Shown here: one piece after another, positions 23,973 to 32,440 of the stretch
Numbering within the stretch: the first letter of the stretch is position 1
How the letters are laid out: every line of letters starts with the position of its first letter
Assembly: GCF_037976325.1 (NCBI RefSeq)
Contig: NZ_CP150265.1
Span: 5,965,001-6,029,000 of the forward strand
Source: Paenibacillus sp. FSL K6-3182
Lineage (GTDB): Bacteria; Bacillota; Bacilli; Paenibacillales; Paenibacillaceae
Length of the DNA stretch: 64,000 nucleotides
Reading direction: 5' to 3'
The notes under the pieces: model-generated
Told to the model about the DNA's origin: nothing
Seen by the model: only the letters and a program-made list of their open reading frames with translations
The model's database searches: none
Program-made: the position numbers and the translations under genes

Positions 23973-24950
23973 TTATATATTCTCTCTTGAAGCCTGCAGC
24001 CTCGTGCCGCGGGCTTCCTTTTTGATAGAAGCATATTCCATGGATTCCAGCAAAAAAGGGATAACCTTCTCCCAAAAGCTAGAATCTTGCTCGGAAGTGC
24101 TATGTCCTTTGGTCGATACGAACAGTGTTTTTATCAGATGATCTGGCAATTGCTCTTTCAGCTGCTTCAGATCCTCCGCACTAATAAACTCATCACCATT
24201 CGAATGAATCATCATAATCGGTGTACGGCCAATGTCGGAGCTGCCGGCATGTTTAGCTATTACAGCAGGAATGCTGGCCTCTTTAAACTGCGACCACGAT
24301 ATGCGTGAACGAATAAGCCATATCATCGGAATCAGATAGGCTAACGGGAAAAGCGGCAGTTTTTTGCGTCGCAATTCCGATTTCATCATCGTATCGAAAT
24401 GGACGGGCATTGAATCCGTTACGACCGCTCTCACCTTCATGCCTTGATCAAGCGCAAGCAGCGCTCCAAATCCGCCAAGGGAATGACCTAGTATGGCAAT
24501 TCGGTCTGGATCCATACCTGGCAAATTTTTGGCTGTATCAAGAGCAGCGAGCACATCATCCCGAAACATGAGCGCGGAAGGCGCAGAAATCGAATCGCTG
24601 TTGCCGTGGCTGCGCGCATCATACATCAATATAGCGAACCCTGCTTCATAAATCGGACGCGTATACCTAAGCACTCTCGTCCGATTCGATCCCCAGCCAT
24701 GCGCTATAATAATAAGAGGCGCAAGTCCGTCCTTTAACAAGTCGTTGGAAGCAGGCTGAAGCAGCCAGCCTTCCAGCTTAGAGCCATGATTAGTGAACGT
24801 TAAGGATTGCCACTGCGTGTCGACAATGGGAGTCTCCGCATTCATAATCTTTCGAGGCTTCTGGCTGCGCGCACCCATTTGCCAGATTAGCGCAGCAAGC
24901 AGCAAAACAATAATAAAGAAGATGATAACGATCCATAAGACAACGTCCAT
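23973..24950 (-). CDS. membrane-anchored alpha/beta hydrolase
   Basis: A 325-residue protein with one N-terminal membrane helix (DVVLWIVIIFFIIVLLLAAL) and an alpha/beta-hydrolase domain. The nucleophile serine is in GHSLGGFG, the acid in IHSNGDEFI and the histidine in TKGHSTSE, in correct order; HGWGSNRTR forms the oxyanion-side loop. It probably acts as an esterase or peptidase at the membrane. ATG at 24950 with AAGGAGG seven bases upstream sets the start; an extension to 25043 would overlap eda. It is the last gene of the araC-mutY-eda chain, 17 bp after eda. Confidence 0.85.
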   Translation of the reverse strand: MDVVLWIVIIFFIIVLLLAALIWQMGARSQKPRKIMNAETPIVDTQWQSLTFTNHGSKLEGWLLQPASNDLLKDGLAPLIIIAHGWGSNRTRVLRYTRPIYEAGFAILMYDARSHGNSDSISAPSALMFRDDVLAALDTAKNLPGMDPDRIAILGHSLGGFGALLALDQGMKVRAVVTDSMPVHFDTMMKSELRRKKLPLFPLAYLIPMIWLIRSRISWSQFKEASIPAVIAKHAGSSDIGRTPIMMIHSNGDEFISAEDLKQLKEQLPDHLIKTLFVSTKGHSTSEQDSSFWEKVIPFLLESMEYASIKKEARGTRLQASRENI

Positions 24951-24967
24951 GAGATAACCTCCTTGCT

Positions 24968-25600
24968 CTATAACTTGCTTACGATATCTACGAATTGCCG
25001 TGCTCGCTCCGTTACTTGAGCGAATTTCCCTTCGCGAACCCATTCCAAATTAACGAGCTTGCTGCCCATTCCAACAGCATTTGCTCCTGCCTTAAAGTAA
25101 TCTGCAATATTATGTAAATCCACTCCACCAGTAGCAATCATCGGAATATCGTTTAAAGGTCCGCGAATTTCCTGCAAGTAACCTATGCCGAGCGTGCCCA
25201 TTGGAAAAATTTTCACAGCATCCGCTCCTGCCTTCCAAGCTTTCACAATTTCAGTCGGTGTCATAACACCGGGCCATACAGAGAGGCCGTGCTCGCGGCC
25301 ATATGCAATAACTTCCTCATCTAGGTTAGGCGATATGAGATATTGGGCACCTGCCGCCACAGCCTCCTTAGCAAGGTCTACATCTGTTACTGTGCCGGCA
25401 CCTACTGCAGCCTTTCCATCAAACTTCGAACGCCAACGCTCTATCATAGCCGCTGCTCCGCCCGTGTTCATCGTAATTTCCATCATATGAATGCCGCCGT
25501 CTATTAAAGCCTGCGCTGTATCGTCTGCATGCCGATCTTCAATTCCTCGTAAAATGGCTACGATTTTGTGCTGCAAGAGCAGCTCCAGCATATTGCTCAT
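24968..25600 (-). CDS. eda: KDPG/KHG aldolase
   Basis: A 210-residue class I aldolase that splits 2-keto-3-deoxy-6-phosphogluconate (and 4-hydroxy-2-oxoglutarate) into pyruvate and an aldehyde. Family markers are VAILRGIE at the start, EITMNTGGA with the catalytic-type Glu, GAGTV, and the Schiff-base lysine in DAVKIFPMG. ATG at 25600 follows GGAGGAG. It lies 28 bp after mutY and 17 bp before the hydrolase. Other sugar-acid genes (KDG kinase, uronate isomerase) are not adjacent, so the pathway it serves is not revealed by the neighbourhood. Confidence 0.9.
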   Translation of the reverse strand: MSNMLELLLQHKIVAILRGIEDRHADDTAQALIDGGIHMMEITMNTGGAAAMIERWRSKFDGKAAVGAGTVTDVDLAKEAVAAGAQYLISPNLDEEVIAYGREHGLSVWPGVMTPTEIVKAWKAGADAVKIFPMGTLGIGYLQEIRGPLNDIPMIATGGVDLHNIADYFKAGANAVGMGSKLVNLEWVREGKFAQVTERARQFVDIVSKL

Positions 25601-25628
25601 TTGCTTCTCCTCCGACTCTTATATTCAT

Positions 25629-26870
25629 TTATTCCCAAAATTGCTTTAAAATGCGCAAAAATAAATTCGGAAACGGCAGCGTGTCCATATCTTCCTTTGA
25701 AATCCATCGGTAAGTGCTCGGCTGATCATTATGCTCCTCAGTAGAATCATCTATTGCTGCCGCTTTTTGATTCACTTCATAAGAGGACGCTGCCTCCGCA
25801 GCAATAGCTGCGTTGTCCGATGCAGCTGCGATGTCTGCGTCTACAGCTGAATAAGATATTTCACCCAAATCGGCTAAATAAAAACGCATTTTCCAATGAA
25901 TATGACTAAAAATATGATCAGCATCTGTAAACCAGCTGCGCGGACGAATAAGAAGTCCCGTGTCCTCATCAAGCATGCGGCTGATCATCTCGGCGAGCTC
26001 GCCCTGCTCCTTCGGAGCTGTTTCATCCAGCCAGTTCACCTTATCCGGCGGCAGCAGCAAATGAGGAAGCTCCCACATTTGGGCGAGAAGGCCTGTAGCT
26101 GGACGCTGCCTTACGAGCACTTTGCCGGCATTTTCCCCGCTGCCAACAACGATCACTGCCGCCCTAAACTCTGGACGAGGAGGCTTAGCCTTTGTCTTAA
26201 TCGGCAATTCCATCTCTCTGCCTGCTAGTCTCGCCTCACAATGCTCCATTACAGGGCAAGGCAAACAGCTTGGCGATTTTGGCGTACACACGAGAGCACC
26301 CAGCTCCATCAGCGCTTGATTGAAGTCGCCAGCGGCGCCTTCTGGAATAAGCGAAGCAGCCAGCTTCTCAATGCCTACTCGCGTAGAAGCTTTTGCGATA
26401 TCATCCTCCAAGCAAAAATATCGCGAGAGCACACGCATCACATTACCATCAACTGCCGGCTCTGGACGATTAAATGCGATGCTCATAATAGCCCCGCTAG
26501 TATAAGGGCCAACGCCCTTTAATCCAGCAACGGATACTTTATCATCTGGGACGATTCCCCCATATCGCTCAACGACCTCTTTGGCACCTGCTTGCAAATT
26601 GCGGGCACGCGAGTAGTAGCCGAGACCCTCCCAGCTTTTGAGCACTTCCTCCTCAGGAGCTTCAGCAAGCGCTCGTACTGTGGGGAATTTACTCATAAAT
26701 TGGTTGTAATATGGAATGACAGTGTCTACCCTCGTCTGCTGCAGCATAATTTCGGATACCCATACCCGATAAGGATCTTTATTAATCCTCCATGGCAAAT
26801 CGCGTTTGATAAGCCGATACCAATTTAGCAGCTCTGTACTAAAATACGTCTTTACATCTATTTCTCCCAT
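25629..26870 (-). CDS. mutY: A/G-specific adenine DNA glycosylase MutY
   Basis: A 413-residue base-excision repair glycosylase that removes adenine mispaired with 8-oxoguanine. The catalytic Glu40 lies in SEIMLQQT, the helix-hairpin-helix in GLKGVGPYT (116-124) and the catalytic Asp141 in VDGNVMRV. The Fe-S cluster cysteines are 195, 202, 205 and 211 in the canonical C-x6-C-x2-C-x5-C spacing. A NUDIX-like 8-oxoG recognition domain follows from about 230. Within it an Ala/Ser/Asp-rich insertion (about 350-390) is unusual. The start ATG overlaps the stop of the upstream araC-type gene (TAATG), indicating translational coupling. Confidence 0.95.
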   Translation of the reverse strand: MGEIDVKTYFSTELLNWYRLIKRDLPWRINKDPYRVWVSEIMLQQTRVDTVIPYYNQFMSKFPTVRALAEAPEEEVLKSWEGLGYYSRARNLQAGAKEVVERYGGIVPDDKVSVAGLKGVGPYTSGAIMSIAFNRPEPAVDGNVMRVLSRYFCLEDDIAKASTRVGIEKLAASLIPEGAAGDFNQALMELGALVCTPKSPSCLPCPVMEHCEARLAGREMELPIKTKAKPPRPEFRAAVIVVGSGENAGKVLVRQRPATGLLAQMWELPHLLLPPDKVNWLDETAPKEQGELAEMISRMLDEDTGLLIRPRSWFTDADHIFSHIHWKMRFYLADLGEISYSAVDADIAAASDNAAIAAEAASSYEVNQKAAAIDDSTEEHNDQPSTYRWISKEDMDTLPFPNLFLRILKQFWE

Positions 26871-27748
26871 TAGCTTTTCTCCTCGTTCATTCTTGTTGTA
26901 AGCGTCTTTCGATTGGTTCCGGTATTTTTTCCAATCCGTCTATACTGAACCGGCGTGATGCCTGTATATCTTTTGAACAGCCGTGATAAATAATGATTTT
27001 GCATGCCAACCTGCTTCGCAACAACGGCTACAGGAAGCTCCGTTTCCATAAGCAGCTGCTTAGCGATCGCGATGCGGCGATTCGTCACATATTGGATCGG
27101 CGAACAGCCCATGATGTTTTTGAAGGATGTAATGAAATAGTTTGGATGAAGAAAAGCAAACTTAGCTAGCTCTTCAATTTGTATATTCTGATGCAAATTT
27201 GCTTCAATATAGGCGAGCACTTCATTCCATTTTACCTCAAAATCCGATTGCTGGAATGTTGTTCTCTGCACATGGCTTTCTTCTAAATAATAGGCAAGCA
27301 GCTCCAGCAGCACCGACTTTAACCGCAGCTCTCGTGTAATCGATTTACGATGCTGATATTCGTTCATTTTTATAAAAAGGTTTTTCATCATTTCTTTGTC
27401 TTTCACATAAACAAATGGCGGAAGCTGCAGCGCATTAATAACTTGAAAATCGCTAAGCTCCAAACGGAAATGGCACCAATAAAGCCCAAGCTTCTCATTT
27501 CCCTCTGTACCAAAAGATTGTTTTGTACCCGCTGGCAAAAAATAAAGAGTACCCGGCTGTACGAAATAGGTGTCATTTTGTATGTTAAGCCGGGCTTCTC
27601 CCTTGACTGTATAACCGAAACGGAAAAAATCCGGCTCGGTTTTTTGCTCGAACCAGCCCGGTTCAAATTCGTTATAGGCAGTCATAATAACCTCGGCTTG
27701 AATGTTGTTCAACTGATTTTGCAAAATACTTTCTATTGTCGGTTTCAT
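26870..27748 (-). CDS. AraC-family transcriptional regulator
   Basis: A 292-residue regulator with an N-terminal cupin/AraC-binding region (VQPGTLYFLPAGTKQSF) and a C-terminal double helix-turn-helix (IQIEELAKFAFLHPNYFITS; GMQNHYLSRLFKRYTGITP). This architecture usually senses a sugar. ATG at 27748 follows AGGAGA. It heads the chain araC-mutY-eda-hydrolase and overlaps mutY by one base. A perfect 19-bp inverted repeat lies 24 bp upstream and could be its own operator. The target genes are not certain; eda downstream is a reasonable candidate. Confidence 0.88.
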   Translation of the reverse strand: MKPTIESILQNQLNNIQAEVIMTAYNEFEPGWFEQKTEPDFFRFGYTVKGEARLNIQNDTYFVQPGTLYFLPAGTKQSFGTEGNEKLGLYWCHFRLELSDFQVINALQLPPFVYVKDKEMMKNLFIKMNEYQHRKSITRELRLKSVLLELLAYYLEESHVQRTTFQQSDFEVKWNEVLAYIEANLHQNIQIEELAKFAFLHPNYFITSFKNIMGCSPIQYVTNRRIAIAKQLLMETELPVAVVAKQVGMQNHYLSRLFKRYTGITPVQYRRIGKNTGTNRKTLTTRMNEEKS

Positions 27749-27771
27749 GAATTCTCCTATAAGTAAAACTG

Positions 27772-27790
27772 AGATATAATAGTTATATCT
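27772..27790. promoter_or_regulatory. inverted repeat upstream of the araC-type gene
   Basis: AGATATAA-TAG-TTATATCT is a perfect 8-bp inverted repeat that includes a TATAAT on the plus strand. It lies in the divergent region between the araC-type and cytochrome c genes and may be an operator or overlap a promoter. Confidence 0.4.
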
Positions 27791-27917
27791 TCTCTCTAGT
27801 GGTTAACATCTTCTCTATTATACGAACTAACGATTCAAATTCATATGGAAGTCTTATGAATATCCTAAACAAGACCGAATCTTCCATAATAAAGAATAAA
27901 CGAAAGGATTGCTATAT

Positions 27918-28265
27918 ATGAATCGGAACCGAGGTTTTTCTATTGCAACAACATTCTTTATAGCCGTGTTACTGCTGGCAGGCTGTGGAAGCAAAGAAAA
28001 CAGCTCTCCTGAGAAAACCAACGCGCTGATTGGGCCGGAAGAAGTTATTTCGGTTTATAAGGCCAATTGCGTCAGCTGTCACGGAACCGGGCTTCAAGGC
28101 AGAGTAGGCCCGGCAACAAATCTCCAAAAAGTTGGAGAGCGCATGAGTGCTGCTGATATTACGAAACAGATTGAAGAGGGCGAAGGCTCGATGCCTGCTT
28201 TTAAAGAGCGTCTGACTGCTGAAGAAATTGCTGGGCTCTCTAATTGGTTGGCAAGCAAAAAATAA
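27918..28265 (+). CDS. membrane-anchored c-type cytochrome lipoprotein (c551/CccB type)
   Basis: A 115-residue exported cytochrome. The signal sequence ends in the lipobox LLAGC, so the mature protein is tethered to the outer membrane face. After a short linker there is one heme-c motif, CVSCH, and the sixth ligand Met lies in EGSMPAF; the final helix is LTAEEIAGLSNWL. Small cytochromes of this kind pass electrons from the bc complex to the terminal oxidase. ATG at 27918 is set by GAAAGGA nine bases upstream. It is a single gene with a strong terminator, divergent from the araC-type gene. Confidence 0.9.
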   Translation: MNRNRGFSIATTFFIAVLLLAGCGSKENSSPEKTNALIGPEEVISVYKANCVSCHGTGLQGRVGPATNLQKVGERMSAADITKQIEEGEGSMPAFKERLTAEEIAGLSNWLASKK

Positions 28266-28275
28266 CAAAGGCTTA

Positions 28276-28328
28276 GCGAAAAAAAAGGATGCCTGAGCAG
28301 ATTATGCTGCTCAAGCATCCTTTTTTTC
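28276..28328. terminator. bidirectional terminator
   Basis: AGGATGC-CTGAGCAG pairs with CTGCTCAAGCATCCT around ATTATG, with A-rich and T7 flanks, between the convergent cytochrome c and YjzC-like genes. Confidence 0.88.
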
Positions 28329-28342
28329 TTGTTCATGTTCGC

Positions 28343-28570
28343 TTAATAGCCGATATGATGGCCGTTTATTTTTGGAGAGCTCATGAAATGAAGTGCCGCT
28401 TGGCCGGCGTAGGTCCAATGCGTTTCACCCATTTGGGGATGCATCGGAAATAAATCACCCTGTACAAGCACTAGATCTCCGCCCCAATCGTCTGAATACA
28501 ACCCGTCGAATTCAACCCATTGTCCGGTTTTAAACCGACGCTTCGTTTTTTGCAGCCGCTGCTCCTTCAT
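28343..28570 (-). CDS. small conserved protein, YjzC-like
   Basis: A hydrophilic 75-residue protein. The pattern FKTGQW...GLY...VLVQGDLFP...HWTY resembles the small Bacillus protein YjzC (FKPGE...G.Y...GD.FP...WTY); I base this on recall of the family pattern and treat it as tentative. ATG at 28570 has GAGAGGGG about nine bases upstream; an ATG three codons earlier would abut that site. No signal peptide or cysteines. Function unknown. Confidence 0.6.
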   Translation of the reverse strand: MKEQRLQKTKRRFKTGQWVEFDGLYSDDWGGDLVLVQGDLFPMHPQMGETHWTYAGQAALHFMSSPKINGHHIGY

Positions 28571-28631
28571 TGTCGACATCCCCTCTCGACTAGCTAACTT
28601 GGTATATTACATTCCAAGTATAGGCAAAAGG

Positions 28632-29030
28632 TTACTCCGATATCCGTTCCGCAACAGCAAAAGCTGAAGCAAGCTTTCGTTCATGCGTAATCGTAACATG
28701 AATTCGAACAGCCTCTCTGCTAAAGCCTAGGCGATTCCAAGCTGCCACCGTTAAGTTGCACTCGGGTTTGCCACAGCTTCCTCGCAAAATTTCGATGTCT
28801 GTGAATCCTAATATATTCCCTATTCCACAGCCAAAAGCTTTCACAACCGCTTCCTTCGCAGCGAAACGTCCAGCCGTGAACTGATAAAGCCGCTCCCCTG
28901 TATACTCCGAAGCCAGCTCTCGCTCGCCCGCAGACAGCACCCGCTCCAAAAACCTTCTTCCTGTGCGGCCATCCACTATTTTCGCGATTCTTGTAATATC
29001 TGATAAATCATGTCCGATGCCGATGATCAT
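28632..29030 (-). CDS. acpS: holo-[acyl-carrier-protein] synthase
   Basis: A 132-residue phosphopantetheinyl transferase that loads the 4'-phosphopantetheine arm of CoA onto acyl carrier protein. The start MIIGIGHDLSDITRI contains the metal-binding Asp of the family, and RFAAKEAVVKAFG carries the conserved WxxKEA-like Glu and Lys. C-terminal THERKLASAFA is also typical. ATG at 29030 is the natural start (AAGGCGGG upstream); an in-frame extension to 29126 is non-conserved. It stands 96 bp downstream of the CopC-CopD gene on the same strand and may be read from that operon or its own promoter. Confidence 0.92.
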   Translation of the reverse strand: MIIGIGHDLSDITRIAKIVDGRTGRRFLERVLSAGERELASEYTGERLYQFTAGRFAAKEAVVKAFGCGIGNILGFTDIEILRGSCGKPECNLTVAAWNRLGFSREAVRIHVTITHERKLASAFAVAERISE

Positions 29031-29126
29031 GCTAACACCCGCCTTTTCCCTGATGGTGAGATTAGCAGAAGCATGAAGCGAAGTCAAGCATGGACATGCC
29101 TTTCCCTCTTCATTTTGCCGTAACAA

Positions 29127-31205
29127 CTATTCCGTTAACGAGTCGCCTATCGCTCGCTCATAATGAAAGTTGTTTCCTTTTTCGTCTTTTACATCAACCG
29201 TAATTAACCCTTTTTTCTGATCATCGATAAACTCACCTGATGAACGATACGTATATTTCGTAAAGCCTGGAAATTCAAACATCTCTTCCCCCATCGGCTG
29301 CAATTCCAGCGGAATCACAATGTTGTTTCCTTGCTCGGTTTCCTTTTCCGCTTCTGCTTGATTCGAGTCTGTCTTAACAGCTACTTCCGCGGATAAAGGC
29401 GTTCCCTGATCTTCAGGAAGCCACAAATCAAGGCGTACAGCCTGATCCCCAGTCTGATCATTCTCCGAAATACGCAAACTCATATGCGCCTGCTCACCCA
29501 TCACATGCCAATAGATCGGTTCAGCCAGCTTCGACTCCACGCGTGCTTCCGGCGGAGAAGTTGTAGATAACCAGCCTGCCAGCACGAATAGAGCAACAGC
29601 AAGCAGCATCTCAATTCGGATGCCAACCAGCAACCCTCTTGCGGCGCTCGCTTTCGCGATTTGCGGCATGAATACAAGCTTATGAAGTGCTGCAATGACG
29701 ACGACAAGCAGCATGAGAATGGTTTTGGCGAGGATTAGCTTGCCATACGCTGTAGTGAACAATTGTCCCCATTCTGAGAGCCTAGCAGCCGAAAGCCATA
29801 TTCCGCTAATCAAAATAACGATCATGCTTGGCAGCGCCCACTTTGCGAAACGCACAGCCGCTTGGTTCAAGCGCTCCACGGCATTTCTATGGAAAGTTAA
29901 TGATAGCAAACCCGCAAGGCCACCAAACCATATTGCGGCAGCAGACATATGGATTGTATGGGTCACTATTCCAAATACGACATCGGTTAAAGCAGCATTC
30001 GCATGGCCTGTGAGCGGGAAGCTCACTATCAATGCCGCTGCAGCTATCCATTTAATCATATTCGCCCATCGTCTCTCCCGAATAGGGGCAAATGCGAGAA
30101 GAAGTGCGATTAAAGCAAGCCCAACTCTTAACGTCGCTATCTTTCCAATCATTGTTCCATTAGCTAGTGCATAGATGGATACACCGCCGAATTGGTCTGC
30201 AAGCATCGACAAGCGAAGCAAGCCGGAAACCAGCCAAATAAGCGCTGCGGCTCCCATCACTAGTCTCTCGGCTCGGACGGAGAAACCAAAGGGTGCCTTT
30301 GATTCTTCATCTCTCCAGATGACATATCGGAAAAACAATATTCCAGCGAGAATAACAGCCGTCAAAATATCGAGTATGCGCATCAGCACCATGAAGCCTT
30401 GGCCACCCGCATGATCGTGCTCGGCCTCTCCTGCGCTGCTGTCGCCGCTGTGATTGCTATGGCTGCTGTGATCAGTAGCCGTATCCTGTTCGATCTGCGG
30501 AGCAGCATTATCATCTTCCACAGCATCCGCATCAACATCTTTTGTATTTGTATTTGTATTTATATCCGGCTCTGCTGTCTCCACCTCTTCACTGCTTGAA
30601 ATCGTGGGAAACGGGGGAGCGGCCGTCCCTTCACTGACTTCTATAGACTCAGCAGTCGGAGTGGGCGATGCAGATGGCGTAGGCGTTATATCCGGCTTCT
30701 TTGTAGGCTTAGGTTTAATTGTGGGCTCTGGACTCTTTGTAATTACTGGCTTGTCAGTCGCTTTTGCTTCATTTCCAGAGCTGTTCCCTGTATTACCAGC
30801 AGAAGCACCATCCAGTGAAACCGTATCATCCGGTTTCACAGCCTCAAGCTTCACGCCTACCGCAAATTTAAAGGAACCGTCTGTTATATGAGAATCAAGC
30901 GATAACACCTGCCAGCTTACTTCATAAATGCCCTTATCCAGCTTAGGAATGGTATAAACAAGCGTAAGATCATCATCACTGCTTAACTTGCCAGTTATGT
31001 CAGTGCCGCTACTGCTTTTTAGTGAAATATTACTTAGCTTCGTATCGATTTTCTCTGTAAATTTTATTCGAATGGCAGGCGGAGCTTCCGCCAGCTCCGC
31101 ATCCCCATAAGGTGTCGATTGCGCAATATAGGCATGCGCCGAGACGAAGCTCGGCAGGCATGCCCATATTATTACTATTGCAAATATCAATCTTATTTTT
31201 TTCAT
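29127..31205 (-). CDS. CopC-CopD fusion copper-handling membrane protein
   Basis: A 692-residue protein. After a signal peptide ending FVSAHA, a CopC-type domain (about 25-122) begins with the N-terminal His used for copper binding and contains SWQVLSLDSHITDGSFKFAVG. A long Thr/Pro/Glu linker (125-235) with TPTPSASPTPT ends in a His-rich patch (HSSHSNHSG, EHDHAGG). Then about eight membrane helices form a CopD-like domain (HTIHMSAAAIWFGGLAGLL), followed by an external C-terminal domain. The order matches Bacillus YcnJ, a copper acquisition protein. ATG at 31205 is preferred over TTG at 31211, with AAGGA six bases upstream. It follows the DUF4198 gene after nine bases. Confidence 0.85.
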   Translation of the reverse strand: MKKIRLIFAIVIIWACLPSFVSAHAYIAQSTPYGDAELAEAPPAIRIKFTEKIDTKLSNISLKSSSGTDITGKLSSDDDLTLVYTIPKLDKGIYEVSWQVLSLDSHITDGSFKFAVGVKLEAVKPDDTVSLDGASAGNTGNSSGNEAKATDKPVITKSPEPTIKPKPTKKPDITPTPSASPTPTAESIEVSEGTAAPPFPTISSSEEVETAEPDINTNTNTKDVDADAVEDDNAAPQIEQDTATDHSSHSNHSGDSSAGEAEHDHAGGQGFMVLMRILDILTAVILAGILFFRYVIWRDEESKAPFGFSVRAERLVMGAAALIWLVSGLLRLSMLADQFGGVSIYALANGTMIGKIATLRVGLALIALLLAFAPIRERRWANMIKWIAAAALIVSFPLTGHANAALTDVVFGIVTHTIHMSAAAIWFGGLAGLLSLTFHRNAVERLNQAAVRFAKWALPSMIVILISGIWLSAARLSEWGQLFTTAYGKLILAKTILMLLVVVIAALHKLVFMPQIAKASAARGLLVGIRIEMLLAVALFVLAGWLSTTSPPEARVESKLAEPIYWHVMGEQAHMSLRISENDQTGDQAVRLDLWLPEDQGTPLSAEVAVKTDSNQAEAEKETEQGNNIVIPLELQPMGEEMFEFPGFTKYTYRSSGEFIDDQKKGLITVDVKDEKGNNFHYERAIGDSLTE

Positions 31206-31214
31206 CTGCAATCC

Positions 31215-32276
31215 TTATTTCGTGTAAATGGCGACAGCTGCTTGATTACCGCCTACGGCAGGGAAGTATTCAACAGAAGCACCAGCTTCCTCAGCTGCGG
31301 AACGAAGGGTTACTGCACCTGTGCCTTTATATGCTGCGTCTACGTATTGCTTAATGAACGCTGCATCTACTTTTGTCGTACCATTTGAAACGGTCAAACT
31401 GCTTACAGCTACTACGTTTCCGTTTACGTAAACATGTGGTTTAGCAGACACGGCGCTGCCTGGGAGCTTCACTGATTTATTTTGAACCGTGAAAGTCATT
31501 GTAGCTTCGTAATTTGTTGCGCTGTATTCGCCTTCCTTAGCTTCCGTAGTGCTTGGCTTCGCACGTACTAAGTAATAATCGGCAGCACCCGTCGTAAATG
31601 AAACCACGCCCTTATCATCGGTCTTCAGCTCCACTGCTTCAGAATTGCTGCGACGAATAATATCAACGGCTGTATTAGTAAGCGGTTTGCCCTTTAGAAG
31701 CAGCTCAATCGACACTTTTTCACCCGGTGTAACTGCAGCAGGATTGAACAGAGGGATGAGCTCCGCTCTATCCGGGCTTACTTCCTTAGAGAAACCTGTA
31801 AGTGCTTTAACCCGATCAATGACAGGAATATCGCTAATCGCTACGAATGATTTGGCACTGCGCAGCGTACGAGTAGCAGCGTCTGCACCTTTGTACACGC
31901 TGTCTGCTTCGGTTGATATAATATACGCGCCTGGAACATTTGATTTAAAAGACGCAACAAAGAAATTATTTAGCGCTGGCGTTGTTTCCGTAGCCGGTTC
32001 TCCAGTGTAGAAACGAGTGCCTGTAATATCTGACTTCTGCCCAGCCGGCGTAGTCACATATACTTTTGAAGTGCTGCCCCACTGTCCTTCCAACCGATAG
32101 CTCTTGTGCTCGTTGGAGTGGTTTCCATACATAAGCTCAACATAGGAAACTTGACCAGGCGCTACGATTGGTGCACTCGTCTGAGACCAACCGTCATGCG
32201 CGAATACTGGAGCCGCCGCTCCTAGTGTCAACATAGCTGCCAGTGCGACACCTGCGATTTTTTTCTTAAGCTTCAT
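31215..32276 (-). CDS. secreted DUF4198-type metal-uptake-associated protein
   Basis: A 353-residue exported protein with signal peptide MKLKKKIAGVALAAMLTLGA...VFAHDGW. The body resembles DUF4198 (NikM/CbiK periplasmic) proteins: a His-starting mature N-terminus, beta-rich domain, LRSAKSFVAIS and a Gly-rich carbohydrate-binding-like segment with VELKTDDKGVVSF. The last about 85 residues (HVYVNGNVV...VTLRSAAEEAGASVEYFP) look like a copper-amine-oxidase-N-like stalk domain common in Paenibacillus surface proteins. It is the first gene of a two-gene metal operon with the CopC-CopD fusion. Its ribosome binding site GGGGG can be masked by a leader hairpin. The metal (Cu, Ni or Co) is not decided. 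Confidence 0.75.
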   Translation of the reverse strand: MKLKKKIAGVALAAMLTLGAAAPVFAHDGWSQTSAPIVAPGQVSYVELMYGNHSNEHKSYRLEGQWGSTSKVYVTTPAGQKSDITGTRFYTGEPATETTPALNNFFVASFKSNVPGAYIISTEADSVYKGADAATRTLRSAKSFVAISDIPVIDRVKALTGFSKEVSPDRAELIPLFNPAAVTPGEKVSIELLLKGKPLTNTAVDIIRRSNSEAVELKTDDKGVVSFTTGAADYYLVRAKPSTTEAKEGEYSATNYEATMTFTVQNKSVKLPGSAVSAKPHVYVNGNVVAVSSLTVSNGTTKVDAAFIKQYVDAAYKGTGAVTLRSAAEEAGASVEYFPAVGGNQAAVAIYTK

Positions 32277-32283
32277 AAAAATA

Positions 32284-32327
32284 CCCCCATCGATTTGGAT
32301 TCACTGTCCAAATTGTATCAATGGGGG
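32284..32327 (-). promoter_or_regulatory. leader hairpin masking the ribosome binding site of the metal operon
   Basis: On the minus strand CCCCCAT pairs with ATGGGGG, and inside it ATTTGGA pairs with TCCAAAT around CAGTGAA. The GGGGG (32284-32288) is the only ribosome binding site, seven bases before the DUF4198 start, so folding would block translation. Confidence 0.6.
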
Positions 32328-32440
32328 AGCTGTATCACATGACTCGTTAGAGCTATATAGTGGTGAACGATATGTGAATCATGACTATGCAATTATAGAG
32401 AGTGAAGCTTTCCTTCCGTCTGGAACGATACGCAACTCGT

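Noticed and set aside
29695..30414. Plus-strand ORFs antisense to the CopC-CopD gene
   Set aside because: Antisense shadow of a clearly coding membrane protein; repetitive Ala/Ile content reflects the opposite strand.
30600..30730. Repeated Pro/Thr/Ser codons in the CopC-CopD linker as a DNA repeat element
   Set aside because: The repetition is in the protein (TPTPSASPTPT-type linker) and not a separate nucleotide repeat.
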